From NCBI GenBank assembly GCA_016213325.1, contig JACRAY010000006.1:110553-174552 (forward strand): a stretch of 64,000 nucleotides of DNA, written 5' to 3'. Origin of the DNA: Burkholderiales bacterium. GTDB lineage: Bacteria; Pseudomonadota; Gammaproteobacteria; Burkholderiales; Burkholderiaceae_C. The notes beneath the pieces are model-generated. The model did no database searches. It saw nothing but the letters and a program-made list of their open reading frames with translations, and had not been told where the DNA came from. Shown one piece after another: positions 27,346 through 35,387 of the stretch. The position numbers were made by a program, and so were the translations under genes. Within the stretch, counting starts at the first letter, position 1. Each line of letters opens with the position of its first letter.

Positions 27346-28215
27346 ATGCTGCTGCACGTCCTGCACGAGACCCAGTACGAATACCTGCCGCCGGTGCGCA
27401 CGGCGCAGCACATGGTGCACCTGACGCCTGCGTCCGATGGCCGCCAGCGGCTGCTGGGGCATGCGATCCGCATTGCGCCCGACGTGGCGCAGCGCTCCGA
27501 GTCGGTGGACCTCTACGGCAACCGCCGCACCTTCTTCAGCCTGAAGGTGCCGCACGACAGCCTGGCGGTGGTGGCCGACAGCCTGGTGGAAACCTCCGAG
27601 CCCTTGCTGCCCGATGCCGACCTGACCTGGGAAGAGGGGCGCGAGCGGGTGCGCTACCACCGCACGGCGCACTACGACCCGGCGGCCGAGTTCGTGTTTG
27701 CGTCGCCCTACGTGCCGCGGCACGACGACTTCATCGCGTACGCAGCGCCGAGCTTCGGTGCCGGGCGGCCGCTGCTGGATGCGGCGCGCGAACTGGCTTC
27801 GCGCATCCACGCCGACTTCACCTACAAGACGGCGGTGACCGACGTGGGGACACCCGCGCTGGAAGCGCTGTCGCTGCGCAAGGGTGTCTGCCAGGACTTC
27901 GCGCACGTGATGATCGGCTGCCTGCGCAGCCTGGGGCTGCCCGCGCGCTACATCAGCGGCTACCTGCTGACCGAGCCGCCGCCGGGGCGGCCGCGGCTGG
28001 TGGGCAGCGATGCGTCGCATGCGTGGGTGGCGGTTTATTGCGGCGAGGGCCGCTGGGCCGAACTGGACCCCACCAACGACCGGCCCGCCGGCGAAGACTA
28101 CGTGCGCCTGGCCATGGGCCGCGACTTCTCGGACGTGTCGCCGATGCGCGGCGTGATCCACGGCGGCGCCAGCCATACGCTGAAGGTGGCCGTGACCGTG
28201 ACGCCCGCGCAGTGA
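27346..28215 (+). CDS. Transglutaminase-like cysteine peptidase (COG1305)
   Basis: 289 residues. An N-terminal beta region (HETQYEYLPPVRTAQH) is followed by a transglutaminase core with catalytic Cys182 (KGVCQDFAH), His225 (ASHAW) and Asp241 (LDPTN). It has no signal peptide or membrane helix, so it should act in the cytoplasm with the ATP-grasp fusion encoded 12 bases upstream. In the predicted system it would cut or rearrange the amide bonds made by the ATP-grasp enzyme (inference). It is the last gene of the cluster. Confidence 0.92.
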   Translation: MLLHVLHETQYEYLPPVRTAQHMVHLTPASDGRQRLLGHAIRIAPDVAQRSESVDLYGNRRTFFSLKVPHDSLAVVADSLVETSEPLLPDADLTWEEGRERVRYHRTAHYDPAAEFVFASPYVPRHDDFIAYAAPSFGAGRPLLDAARELASRIHADFTYKTAVTDVGTPALEALSLRKGVCQDFAHVMIGCLRSLGLPARYISGYLLTEPPPGRPRLVGSDASHAWVAVYCGEGRWAELDPTNDRPAGEDYVRLAMGRDFSDVSPMRGVIHGGASHTLKVAVTVTPAQ

Positions 28216-28241
28216 CACAATCACGCACGCAAGGAGCCCCC

Positions 28242-28694
28242 ATGAGCGTCAACGACAAACTCAAGCAACTCAACATCACCCTGCCGGCCGTGGCCACGCC
28301 CGCGGCCGCCTACGTGCCGTTCGTGCAGACCGGCAACCTCGTCTTCATCTCCGGCCACATCGCCAAGCGCGAAGGCAAGGCCTGGGTCGGACAGCTCGGC
28401 AAGACGATGACCACCGAGGAAGGCAAGGCCGCTGCGCGCGCCATCGCCATCGACCTGATGGGCACGCTGCAGGCCGCCGTTGGCGACCTCGACAAGGTCA
28501 AGCGCATCGTCAAGCTGATGAGCCTGGTGAACTCGTCGCCCGACTTCACCGAGCATCACCTGGTGACCAACGGCGCCAGCGAACTGATCCAGGAAGTGTT
28601 CGGCGACAAGGGCAAGCACGCCCGCAGCGCCTTCGGCGTGGCGCAGATCCCGATGGGGGCTTGCGTCGAGATCGAGATGATCGCCGAGGTGTGA
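28242..28694 (+). CDS. RidA/YjgF-family protein
   Basis: 150 residues. SGHIAKREGKAWVGQLG, DLDKVKRIVKLMSLVNS and RSAFGVAQIPMGACVEIE are typical of the RidA superfamily, in the longer subgroup. RidA enzymes hydrolyse reactive enamine/imine intermediates made by PLP enzymes; the canonical substrate-binding Arg is retained in HARSA. A good AAGGAG ribosome-binding site precedes the ATG. It follows the transglutaminase cluster by 26 bases and may be read from the same transcript, though it is a common metabolic gene. Confidence 0.88.
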   Translation: MSVNDKLKQLNITLPAVATPAAAYVPFVQTGNLVFISGHIAKREGKAWVGQLGKTMTTEEGKAAARAIAIDLMGTLQAAVGDLDKVKRIVKLMSLVNSSPDFTEHHLVTNGASELIQEVFGDKGKHARSAFGVAQIPMGACVEIEMIAEV

Positions 28695-28697
28695 CGG

Positions 28698-29129
28698 TCA
28701 GCGCCGCCGCAACACCACGCCTTCCAGCCACGTCCGCCCCGCACAAGGCGAATTGCACTGCCCCGGCCGCACGACGATGCTGCGCAGCACGCGCTGCTCG
28801 GCGTTCAGCGTGAGTTCGCAGCCGGTGCGGGCGTCGGCCACCACCAGCTGGCGGCCTTCGGCGTTCCAGTAGCCGGTGCCTTCGAAGCTGCACACCTGCG
28901 AGTCGGGCAGGTTGAATTCGGCCGTGACCTTCACATCGCGCATGCCCTCGTAGCCCGCGCGCTCGATGCGCAGCACGTCGGCGAGGCGCGAACACACCGC
29001 ACGGTGGCCGCCGCCGCCCGGCTGGCAGACCTTCCTGGGCGCGGAGCGGTATTCGCCCAGCAGGCTGGAAGGCGTCTCGACCGCGTACGCGGAGGACGCG
29101 AGCAACGCGGCCACAAGCAGCAACCTCAT
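28698..29129 (-). CDS. Secreted protein of unknown function
   Basis: 143 residues with a clear signal peptide (MRLLLVAALLASSAYA, cleavage near residue 16). The mature part has six cysteines, in VCQPG, AVCSRL, QVCSFEG, GCEL, QCNSPC contexts, suggesting disulfides in the periplasm. No known domain is recognised. It is convergent with ridA (3-base gap) and has no obvious operon partner. Confidence 0.65.
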   Translation of the reverse strand: MRLLLVAALLASSAYAVETPSSLLGEYRSAPRKVCQPGGGGHRAVCSRLADVLRIERAGYEGMRDVKVTAEFNLPDSQVCSFEGTGYWNAEGRQLVVADARTGCELTLNAEQRVLRSIVVRPGQCNSPCAGRTWLEGVVLRRR

Positions 29130-29166
29130 ACGGCCGAGCTTAGGGCCAAGGCGGCCGGCCGAGTTG

Positions 29167-29760
29167 TCAGCCGGCGTAACGCGCGTTACGAGCCGGCAGG
29201 TTGAAGCGCCGCGCGATTTCCATGGCCGCCTGCTCCGGCTTCATCGCTTCGGTGTCGATGACGACATGCCGGTCGGGATACGGAAACTGGCCGTCCGAGT
29301 TCATCGTGTGCTGCGCATCGACGCGGGCGTGGAGTTCGCGCGCGGAACGCACGTCGCGCTTGGCCGGCTTGAGCGACAGGCGCAACGCCGAGCCTTCGCG
29401 CTTTTCGCGCGCGCGGCGCGTGGCGAGCAGCTCGACGAAGGTCACGTGGTGCCCATGCAGGGTGTACTGCGCGACGATGTCGTCGATGAACCGGTTGTCG
29501 TCTTCCAGCTCGAGGGCCCAGACGAAGGTGAAGATGATGCCGGGCTCCACCTGCAGCTCCAGCGCCTTCTTCAGCAGCAGCAGGCGCACTTCGGCGGCGA
29601 CCTGCCGGTAGGCTTCGCTCTCCCAGCCGAACAGGGCCGCCACGGCATCGGCCGTCATGTGGTTGTGCCACAGGCGGTAGCCGGTCAGCTTGGCCAGGGC
29701 GACGCCGATGGCTGCCTTGCCCGAGGCAGGCGGGCCGAACAGGATGACGAGGTCGGGCAT
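29167..29760 (-). CDS. P-loop kinase-like ATPase
   Basis: 197 residues. The N-terminal Walker A GPPASGKAAIG follows a beta strand (LVILF), as in small-molecule kinases of the shikimate/gluconate kinase type; HNHMTADAV follows where such kinases bind substrate. A CPT-like or AAA_33-like kinase role is plausible, but no substrate can be named. The ATG is placed at MPDLVILFG because the P-loop must follow within about ten residues; upstream in-frame sequence is not protein-like. Confidence 0.7.
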   Translation of the reverse strand: MPDLVILFGPPASGKAAIGVALAKLTGYRLWHNHMTADAVAALFGWESEAYRQVAAEVRLLLLKKALELQVEPGIIFTFVWALELEDDNRFIDDIVAQYTLHGHHVTFVELLATRRAREKREGSALRLSLKPAKRDVRSARELHARVDAQHTMNSDGQFPYPDRHVVIDTEAMKPEQAAMEIARRFNLPARNARYAG

Positions 29761-29770
29761 GCCCCGGCGA

Positions 29771-30400
29771 TTATGGGCTGAAGGGCAGCTGGTATGTGAG
29801 GGCCCAGTAGTAGGGCCACTCACGAACCGTCGCGCCGGGGGCGATAGCCAGCAGTTCCCTACGCGAAGGAAAGTTCTTCAGCACCCGATGCACCGAGCCG
29901 TCGGCCAGCGTGCGGCGCTGGTAGGTGTTGCCCTCGGCGTCCGATTCCGACAGGGGGATGTTGCTGCCTTCGACATAGCGGTTGTCGAGCAGGACCACGG
30001 TGGCGCCCGGCTGCAGCGCGGCGTGCAGCCCATCGAGAAAGCGGCGTTGCTGCGACTTCGGCACATGCGACCACCAGAAGCCCGCAAAGGCCGATTGGAA
30101 GCGCCGCTCGCCGATGGGCAATTCGTAGGCGTCACCGGCCACCAGCGTCACGGCAAGCCCTGACAGCCGCGACCGCGCGATCTGCAGCGTCTCTGCGGAC
30201 GCGTCCACGCCCACGAGCCCCGCGCTCACCGGCGCGATGAACTGCGTCCAGTAGCCGGTGCCGCAAGCGACCTCCAGCACGGTCTTGCCGGCGAACACCG
30301 TGGGCAGCCACTGCTCGACGGCGCGCAGGTCGGCCTGGCGCTCGGGCTTCAGGTAGACCTGGTCGTACTCGGCGGCGCGCGCGGCGTAGTAGTCCTTCAT
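29771..30400 (-). CDS. Class I SAM-dependent methyltransferase
   Basis: 209 residues. Motif I VLEVACGTGYWT, motif II VGVDASAETL and an acidic DAYELP loop form a Rossmann-fold S-adenosylmethionine site of the methyltransferase 11/25 type. The acceptor is unknown. Its ATG overlaps the stop of the upstream DUF1579-like gene (ATGA), so the two are coupled. Confidence 0.88.
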   Translation of the reverse strand: MKDYYAARAAEYDQVYLKPERQADLRAVEQWLPTVFAGKTVLEVACGTGYWTQFIAPVSAGLVGVDASAETLQIARSRLSGLAVTLVAGDAYELPIGERRFQSAFAGFWWSHVPKSQQRRFLDGLHAALQPGATVVLLDNRYVEGSNIPLSESDAEGNTYQRRTLADGSVHRVLKNFPSRRELLAIAPGATVREWPYYWALTYQLPFSP

Positions 30401-30900
30401 CGGCGTGTGTACTTCCCGTCGAAGGCCACCTTCCAGTCGTCGCCCCCGGTGGCCGACTCCCAGAACTGCCGCACCGAGCCGTCGGCGTTGGGCGTCCAGG
30501 TGATCCGGTGGCGGGTGGTCTTGCCGTCGGCACCCAGGGTGGACCCTTCGAGCACCATCCGGCCGTCGCGCAACCCGCCTTCCAGTTGCAGCAGCAAGCC
30601 CCCCGAGTCCACCCATGTCTGGTGCCACACCTTGTTCGGCGCGTCGTAGATGTTGAAGCTTTCGCCGCTGTAGCCGCGCCCCGTTTCGTAGCGCTCGTGC
30701 AGCACGCAGCCACCGATTTCACGCTTGATGCTGTTGGTGCCCGCCAGCCGGCCCTGCGGCCCGTGCACGTTCCAATCGCCGATCCAGAAGTCGAAAGCGC
30801 GGTGCTCGGGCGCGGTGCAGGCCGGCGGCGGTGGCGGCGCCTGCGCAACTGCCGCACCCGACGCCACCAGGCCGAGGAGGAGTGCCACCAGGTTTTTCAT
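30397..30900 (-). CDS. Secreted DUF1579-like protein
   Basis: 167 residues with a signal peptide (MKNLVALLLGLVASGAAVAQ). The mature part begins APEHRAFDFWIGDWNVHG and continues with GGCVLHERYE and SFNIYDAPNKVWHQTWVD, the pattern of the DUF1579/lipocalin-like family in which a beta-barrel binds a small hydrophobic molecule. Function unknown. The start of the methyltransferase overlaps its stop, and a GFA gene overlaps its start, so the three genes form a tight operon. Confidence 0.7.
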   Translation of the reverse strand: MKNLVALLLGLVASGAAVAQAPPPPPACTAPEHRAFDFWIGDWNVHGPQGRLAGTNSIKREIGGCVLHERYETGRGYSGESFNIYDAPNKVWHQTWVDSGGLLLQLEGGLRDGRMVLEGSTLGADGKTTRHRITWTPNADGSVRQFWESATGGDDWKVAFDGKYTRR

Positions 30901-31385
30901 TGTGCGAAGCCCTTGTCCTTGTGCCACTGTGCCAGTGACTTGTCGGGATAGTGGCCGAAGCGCGGGTCGCCCGGCTCGCCTTCGACCTTGACCCATGGTG
31001 CCTTGGAGTCCAGCAGGCAGTGCACGTTGTCGGGCGGCACCGGCAGGGGCGTGTCGATGGCGCTCGCGTGCGGATGGACGAGGTCCGGCCACGTCGGATC
31101 CCACACCCACAGCGCGCTGCCGCACTTGGTGCAGAAGTAGCGCCGCGCCGAACTCGGGTGCGTGCCGCTGCCGTCCTTGTCGGGAAACTGCGCCTGGTAG
31201 ATGCCCAGGTAGCGCTTGCCTGTCACCTTCATGCTGCGCGCCTCGCCACCAAGGTTGATGGCGTAGCCGCCCCCGCCGGCGGTCTTGCGGCAGATGGAGC
31301 AGTAGCAGCGCATGAAGGGCACCGGTTCGTGCGATTCGAGCGAGAACTTCACCTTGCCGCAGTGGCAGGAGGCTTCGAGTTGCAT
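30897..31385 (-). CDS. GFA-fold zinc protein, copy 3
   Basis: 162 residues. CHCGKVKF, RCYCSICRKTAG and FCTKCGSALW supply the zinc ligands of the GFA/CENP-V fold; the C-terminal NVHCLLDSKAPWVKVEGEPGD region is typical of the 150-165-residue subgroup. Its stop overlaps the start of the DUF1579-like gene (ATGA). The physiological reaction is not known. Confidence 0.85.
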   Translation of the reverse strand: MQLEASCHCGKVKFSLESHEPVPFMRCYCSICRKTAGGGGYAINLGGEARSMKVTGKRYLGIYQAQFPDKDGSGTHPSSARRYFCTKCGSALWVWDPTWPDLVHPHASAIDTPLPVPPDNVHCLLDSKAPWVKVEGEPGDPRFGHYPDKSLAQWHKDKGFAQ

Positions 31386-31400
31386 GGTTGTCTCCTGGTC

Positions 31401-31705
31401 CTATCTCGGACTGGCCGTCCGTGCGAAGACCCGGTTGCGATAGGCACGGTCTTCGAAGGTATAAGTCGTGGTGCCGACCTCAGCGTAGCCCATTCGCGCG
31501 TAGAACGCGAGGGCGTTTGCATTGGCGTCCCGGACGGTGAGCCACAGCGCCGGGAGCGTTGCCTGCCATGCGACCCGCTCGGCTTCACGGATCAGCAGGG
31601 CACCGACACCCGACCCTTGTGCGCGCGGCTGCACGCTGCGTCGCCAGCGCGGCGATGGTGACGGCGTAGTCCACCGATGCCGCGCGCAGGACCACGGGCG
31701 GCGTC
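31401..31705 (-). pseudogene. GNAT acetyltransferase with internal deletion and frameshift
   Basis: The first 24 codons from ATG at 31705 (MTPPVVLRAASVDYAVTIAALATQ) look like a GNAT N-terminus. The next segment in a different frame reads VQPRAQGSGVGALLIREAERVA, the acetyl-CoA-binding motif A, and continues to a normal C-terminus (NALAFYARMGY) at 31401. About 70 residues between them are missing and the frame changes at the junction near 31630, so the protein cannot be made intact. The original start still overlaps the endonuclease stop (ATGA), showing it was once part of that operon. Confidence 0.75.
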
Positions 31706-32609
31706 ATCCAGCCTGCCCTTCTTGCGCGCGGAGGAACGCCGCCCGAAGCCCGAAGTGGTCCGACGGAAATATCTTCGGGCGACTTTCGCTCACGGGGCGG
31801 GTACCCAGCATTTCGATAGCCTGCGCGCGCCAGCGCCCGCCGTCGCTGCGCAACAGCATCCGGTCGATGCGCACCCGCTTCGCCTCGCCCTTCGCCTTGG
31901 CGAGCATGGCGTTGGCGTCGGTGTCCTGCGTGTACCCTGCTTCGCCTGGGCGAAGCAGCGGCCACACGTCGGCATAGCGCGGGTCGATGCGGTTGTTCTC
32001 CTCGGGCACCGACGAGCAGAAGTTGAAGTCGCCGGCCAGGATCACGTCCGGCGCAGCTTCCAGCAGTCCGAAGACTGTCTGCAACTGCTCACCGCGCGTG
32101 TCCGCGTGGCCCTTCATGCTTTCGAGGTGCACCGTGGCAAGCACGAGAGGCGACCCACCGACGCGCACCTCTGCCGTGAGCAGCGCACGGCCCATGTTCG
32201 TCGGGATCGGGTGCAGCGTCGCGTTGGCCACCGGAAGCTTGCTGAGCACCATCGTCCCGTGCGAAGGAATGGCGTCCGCGCGGAACGGCGCACGGGCATA
32301 ACGGTATCGCTCCCGAACCCACGCCGCTTCCATCAGGGCCCCAAGCAATTGCATGGTGACTTCCTGCAGCAGGATGACGTCGGCGGCCTCCTGCTGCAGC
32401 ACGTGCAGCAATCCGGCGTAGCGGGTGTCCTTGTCGGGTCCCTGGAACCATGTGTTGTAGGTCACGCATGACAGCGACAGCGCAGTGACGTCCGTACCGT
32501 CATCGCCGACTTCGCGCCACGATGCATCGACGAAGGCATGGACTGCCAGGCGCTGCGTGGATGGCTTGCGGGCGTACTCCGGGAAGTCGAAGCCGTCGCC
32601 CGGCGTCAT
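31704..32609 (-). CDS. Endonuclease/exonuclease/phosphatase family protein
   Basis: 301 residues. The EEP-fold catalytic motifs are present: LLQEVT, a GDFNF metal/phosphate site, and the late SDHFGL with the catalytic His. The family includes DNA repair nucleases, sphingomyelinases and inositol phosphatases; with no signal peptide it is probably cytoplasmic. It overlaps the methyltransferase stop at one side and the broken acetyltransferase start at the other. Confidence 0.82.
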   Translation of the reverse strand: MTPGDGFDFPEYARKPSTQRLAVHAFVDASWREVGDDGTDVTALSLSCVTYNTWFQGPDKDTRYAGLLHVLQQEAADVILLQEVTMQLLGALMEAAWVRERYRYARAPFRADAIPSHGTMVLSKLPVANATLHPIPTNMGRALLTAEVRVGGSPLVLATVHLESMKGHADTRGEQLQTVFGLLEAAPDVILAGDFNFCSSVPEENNRIDPRYADVWPLLRPGEAGYTQDTDANAMLAKAKGEAKRVRIDRMLLRSDGGRWRAQAIEMLGTRPVSESRPKIFPSDHFGLRAAFLRAQEGQAG

Positions 32610-33412
32610 GGCCCGGCCACCGCCCAGGCCTGCACCAGCGTGAAGGTGGTGCCCCACGTCCCCTCACGCGACAGCTCCGCCTCGGCCCGCTGCAGCAACG
32701 CGTCCAGTTCGTCCGCAGACACGAGCTTCTCCAGCCGCGGCCGAAGCGAAGCCGCAAACTGCAGCGGAAGGCGAAGATAGGGGTGCCCCGGCTCCAGCGC
32801 AACGACGCGCGCCCGGATGTTCGGCTGCAGCCCCACGCTGCGCAACAGCGCGGGCAGCTCGCGTCCCGAGTTGAAGTTGCCGCCAGCGGCCACGAAGCCG
32901 CGCTCGATCAGCGCGATCAGCTCCTGCACCGACGGCGCATCGGGGTTGACGCGCCACGACGAGGTGTCGGGATCTTCCAGCACCAGCACGCCGCCCGGCC
33001 GCACCCAGCGCATGAAAGCAGCCAGTTGCTCTTTTGCCCGGCCCAGTGGCGCGATCTGGAAGCGCGCATGGACCAGGTCGAACGCGCCGGGCTCCAGCCG
33101 GCTGGCGAACAGGTCGTCCTTGACCAGCGTGACGTTGGCGAGGTGCTCGGTGTCGACCAGGTGCGCGGCGCCGGCCAGCATCTTGTCGTCGAAGTCAGAC
33201 CCGGTGACGCGCCCGTTCGGCCCCGCCCACTGGCTGAGGGCCCGCAGCCATCCCATCACCCCGCATCCGACTTCCAGCGCGTGCGGCGCCTCGCCGGCAG
33301 GGATGGCGGCCAGCAGCTCGCGGGCGGCAGGTTCCCAGACTTTCGATTGGAGTTGCAGGCGCTCGAATTCCGAGGCCTGGCCGGCGAGGAGGTACGAGGC
33401 GGGTTGTTGCAT
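32606..33412 (-). CDS. Class I SAM-dependent methyltransferase
   Basis: 268 residues. Motif I ALEVGCGVMGWL, motif II VTGSDFDDKM and a motif-III GGVLVLEDPD loop are typical of the Methyltransf_11/UbiE-like group. The N-terminal YLLAGQASEFERL segment is common in family members of this size. The acceptor is unknown. Its stop overlaps the ATG of the endonuclease gene (ATGA). Confidence 0.87.
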   Translation of the reverse strand: MQQPASYLLAGQASEFERLQLQSKVWEPAARELLAAIPAGEAPHALEVGCGVMGWLRALSQWAGPNGRVTGSDFDDKMLAGAAHLVDTEHLANVTLVKDDLFASRLEPGAFDLVHARFQIAPLGRAKEQLAAFMRWVRPGGVLVLEDPDTSSWRVNPDAPSVQELIALIERGFVAAGGNFNSGRELPALLRSVGLQPNIRARVVALEPGHPYLRLPLQFAASLRPRLEKLVSADELDALLQRAEAELSREGTWGTTFTLVQAWAVAGP

Positions 33413-33427
33413 GGGCGGATCCTCGAA

Positions 33428-33910
33428 TCAGTGGCCTCTTCGCGCCGGGACCGGCGCAGCGTGACGGATCGGGGTGTTTGGGGTCCCATCCAGCTCGACG
33501 CGGGCGCGCTCGAAGCAGTCGACGCCGGCCGGGAGCATCACGCCGGACTGCGCCGATTCGGTCCAGATGTGGGCGACGATGTCCACCCAGTCGGGATCGT
33601 CGAAGGTGCCTCGCGAGATGGCCCGGTACTCGGGCCAGCGCTCGAACGTGAGGGTCACGGTGGTACCGCACTTCGGGCAGAAGTGAAGGTGCACCGCTTT
33701 GCCGCTGTTTTCCGAGCGGTGGTCGTAGACCGAGAGCATGCCCGTGAAGACCACCGAGTCGATGGGAAACACCGAGTTGGCATACGACGTGGTGCCGGTC
33801 ATTTGCTGGCAGAAGCGGCAGTGGCAGGCCAGCGTGCGCAGCGCCGGGCCGGCGGTGCGGTAGCGGACGGCGCCGCAGAGGCAGCCGCCTTGGTGGATTT
33901 CGTCGGGCAT
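33428..33910 (-). CDS. GFA-fold zinc protein, copy 4
   Basis: 160 residues. GGCLCGAVRY, CHCRFCQQMTG and FCPKCGTTVTL match the zinc-binding pattern closely and give the best GFA match of the four copies. The C-terminal RGTFDDPDWVDIVAHIWTES segment is usual. It precedes the methyltransferase/endonuclease pair by 15 bases and probably heads that leftward operon. Confidence 0.88.
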   Translation of the reverse strand: MPDEIHQGGCLCGAVRYRTAGPALRTLACHCRFCQQMTGTTSYANSVFPIDSVVFTGMLSVYDHRSENSGKAVHLHFCPKCGTTVTLTFERWPEYRAISRGTFDDPDWVDIVAHIWTESAQSGVMLPAGVDCFERARVELDGTPNTPIRHAAPVPARRGH

Positions 33911-33959
33911 CGCTTATCGTGACGCAGAGCTGCCCGGGCGTAAAGCCCACGGCATGCCA

Positions 33960-34562
33960 CTAACCGGGCAGGTAGGGCACGACGTTCCTGCGCATGTTCT
34001 CGATGTAGGCCTCCTTCTCGCCCACCGGCGCGACGTAGTGGATCGCCGCCGTTGCGGCCTCGATGCCCTCGGAGCGCGCGATGATCCAAGCGGCAAGGTA
34101 GGCCGAAGAAAGGCAACCGCCAGCCGTGGCGACGTTGCCGCTTGCGTAGAAGGGCTGGTTCAGCACCTCGACGCCGGCTTCCAGCACCCAGGGCTTGGTG
34201 GTCAGGTCGGTGCAGGCTGGCACAGCGCCGAGGAGCCCCAGCCTGGCGAGGACGAGTGTGCCGGAGCACTGAGCGCCGACCAGCTGGCGAGCGGGATCGA
34301 GTTGGAGCCGGGCGAGCAGCGCCGCATCAGCCACGATCTCGCGCGTGCGGATGCCGCTGCCGACGATGACGGCGTCGGCCGACCTCGCCTCTTCCAGCGT
34401 CGATTGCGCGCGGACGGTCACGCCGTTCATGGACGTGACCTCGGCGTCAGGGCAGCACAGGGTTACGCGCCAGCCGGGCTTCTCGATGCGGTTGAGGATG
34501 CCGAGGGCGATGAACGAGTCGAGTTCGTTGAAGCCGGGGAAGGTGAGGATGGTGGTGTGCAT
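33960..34562 (-). CDS. DJ-1/PfpI-family protein
   Basis: 200 residues. The nucleophile-elbow cysteine lies in LVGAQCSGTLVLAR, and the N-terminal ILTFPGFNELD and late AGGCLSSAYLAAWII segments match the DJ-1/ThiJ/PfpI glutamine-amidotransferase-like fold. Relatives act as glyoxalases, isonitrile hydratases, chaperones or regulators; this sequence cannot tell them apart. It marks the left edge of the lower-GC cassette region. Confidence 0.82.
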   Translation of the reverse strand: MHTTILTFPGFNELDSFIALGILNRIEKPGWRVTLCCPDAEVTSMNGVTVRAQSTLEEARSADAVIVGSGIRTREIVADAALLARLQLDPARQLVGAQCSGTLVLARLGLLGAVPACTDLTTKPWVLEAGVEVLNQPFYASGNVATAGGCLSSAYLAAWIIARSEGIEAATAAIHYVAPVGEKEAYIENMRRNVVPYLPG

Positions 34563-34574
34563 GGAGGGTTGCCG

Positions 34575-34874
34575 TCAGCCCTCAGCTTCGACGGCACGCT
34601 CGAGCGCCTCCGTAGCCCACTGATTCAGGCTCTTGCCGGATGCCTGGGCCTTGACGAGAGCCTTGCTGTGAATTCCAGGCGGCACGCGCAACAGGAGCTT
34701 TCCTGGCGCAGGCTTCCCGGGCGACACGCCTTGTTCCTCGCAGTCAGCGAGGTGATGGCACCGCCACTCGAACCCCGAAAGAACAATCTTGACTCGTGAA
34801 CCCTCGCGTTCGAACACAGAGCGAAGACCGTCGCCAGAATCCTTCGGTGTCTCAAGTTCACGGGGAACTGCCAT
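34575..34874 (-). CDS. HicB-like protein with ribbon-helix-helix C-terminus
   Basis: 99 residues. The C-terminal KLLLRVPPGIHSKALVKAQA and SGKSLNQWATEALE segment is the DNA-binding helix-turn part of HicB/Arc-type antitoxins. The N-terminal half lacks a clear HicB partial-RNase-H fold, so it is diverged or chimeric. No hicA toxin is visible beside it, so it would be an orphan antitoxin or a repressor. Its start overlaps the DUF2262-like gene by 17 bases. Base composition is lower in GC than the flanking genes. Confidence 0.6.
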   Translation of the reverse strand: MAVPRELETPKDSGDGLRSVFEREGSRVKIVLSGFEWRCHHLADCEEQGVSPGKPAPGKLLLRVPPGIHSKALVKAQASGKSLNQWATEALERAVEAEG

Positions 34875-35280
34875 CACAAGACGATAGCATCCCGACCGAG
34901 GCTTGGCACGGCTCATCCCGATAGGGCAACGCTGGCCCGAGATGAATCTCCTGGCATCCGTCAGGGAACACGATGAGCGACCTTGCGCAAAACCGGTTTA
35001 CCAACTCGGCGAGGGACATTGGCTTCTCGCTCGTCGCCAGCCACTGCGTATTGATTTCGTCCAAAAGGGACGCGGCTGCGTACTGCTTCGCGGCCTTCAC
35101 GATGGGTCCGAGTCGCACCACACGTCGTTCGGCAATCGCAAGAAGGGTGTTCTCATCATCACAGGCGTCGAGCGACAAGTTCACGTGGACGCGATCCCCA
35201 TCGGCAACAGCCGGACCCTCGTACCAGTTCAGCCCTTCGTCGTACGAAAGAGCACCGAGGGAGGGATGAGTGATGAACAA
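34858..35280 (-). CDS. DUF2262-like protein
   Basis: 140 residues. LGALSYDEGLNWYEGPAV, a middle of acidic and hydrophobic repeats, and a late RSLIVFPDGCQEIHLG resemble the DUF2262 family, which often occurs in cassette arrays and near polymorphic toxins. The C-terminal 25 residues do not match the family end (DGDLFWGH), so the tail may be altered. The only candidate start is TTG at 35280 with a weak ribosome-binding site. It is followed upstream by an attC-like site. Confidence 0.5.
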   Translation of the reverse strand: MFITHPSLGALSYDEGLNWYEGPAVADGDRVHVNLSLDACDDENTLLAIAERRVVRLGPIVKAAKQYAAASLLDEINTQWLATSEKPMSLAELVNRFCARSLIVFPDGCQEIHLGPALPYRDEPCQASVGMLSSCDGSSP

Positions 35281-35307
35281 AGGCGGGCCTCATTGCAGGC
35301 AACGTGC

Positions 35308-35386
35308 GTGTAACCCGCGACCAAGGGGAGAAGGTCGCGCAGCGACCGGACGCCCTTGGGCGTCGGCGTTGATTGGCGTGTTAGGG
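35308..35386 (-). repeat. attC-like recombination site 1
   Basis: Read on the minus strand, CCCTAAC begins one base after the brnA stop codon and is followed by an imperfect stem-loop: CCGACGCCCAAGGG pairs with CCTTGGTCGCGG, enclosing GGTCGC-GCA-GCGACC; it ends at GTTACAC. Position directly after a stop codon, length (about 79 bases) and TCAA..GCCGACGCC motif fit integron attC sites. The core ends are only partly complementary, so the site is probably degenerate. Confidence 0.45.
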
Positions 35387-35387
35387 C

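Noticed and set aside
34575..34874. A complete HicAB toxin-antitoxin system
   Set aside because: No HicA (small basic dsRNA-binding) reading frame is present on either side.
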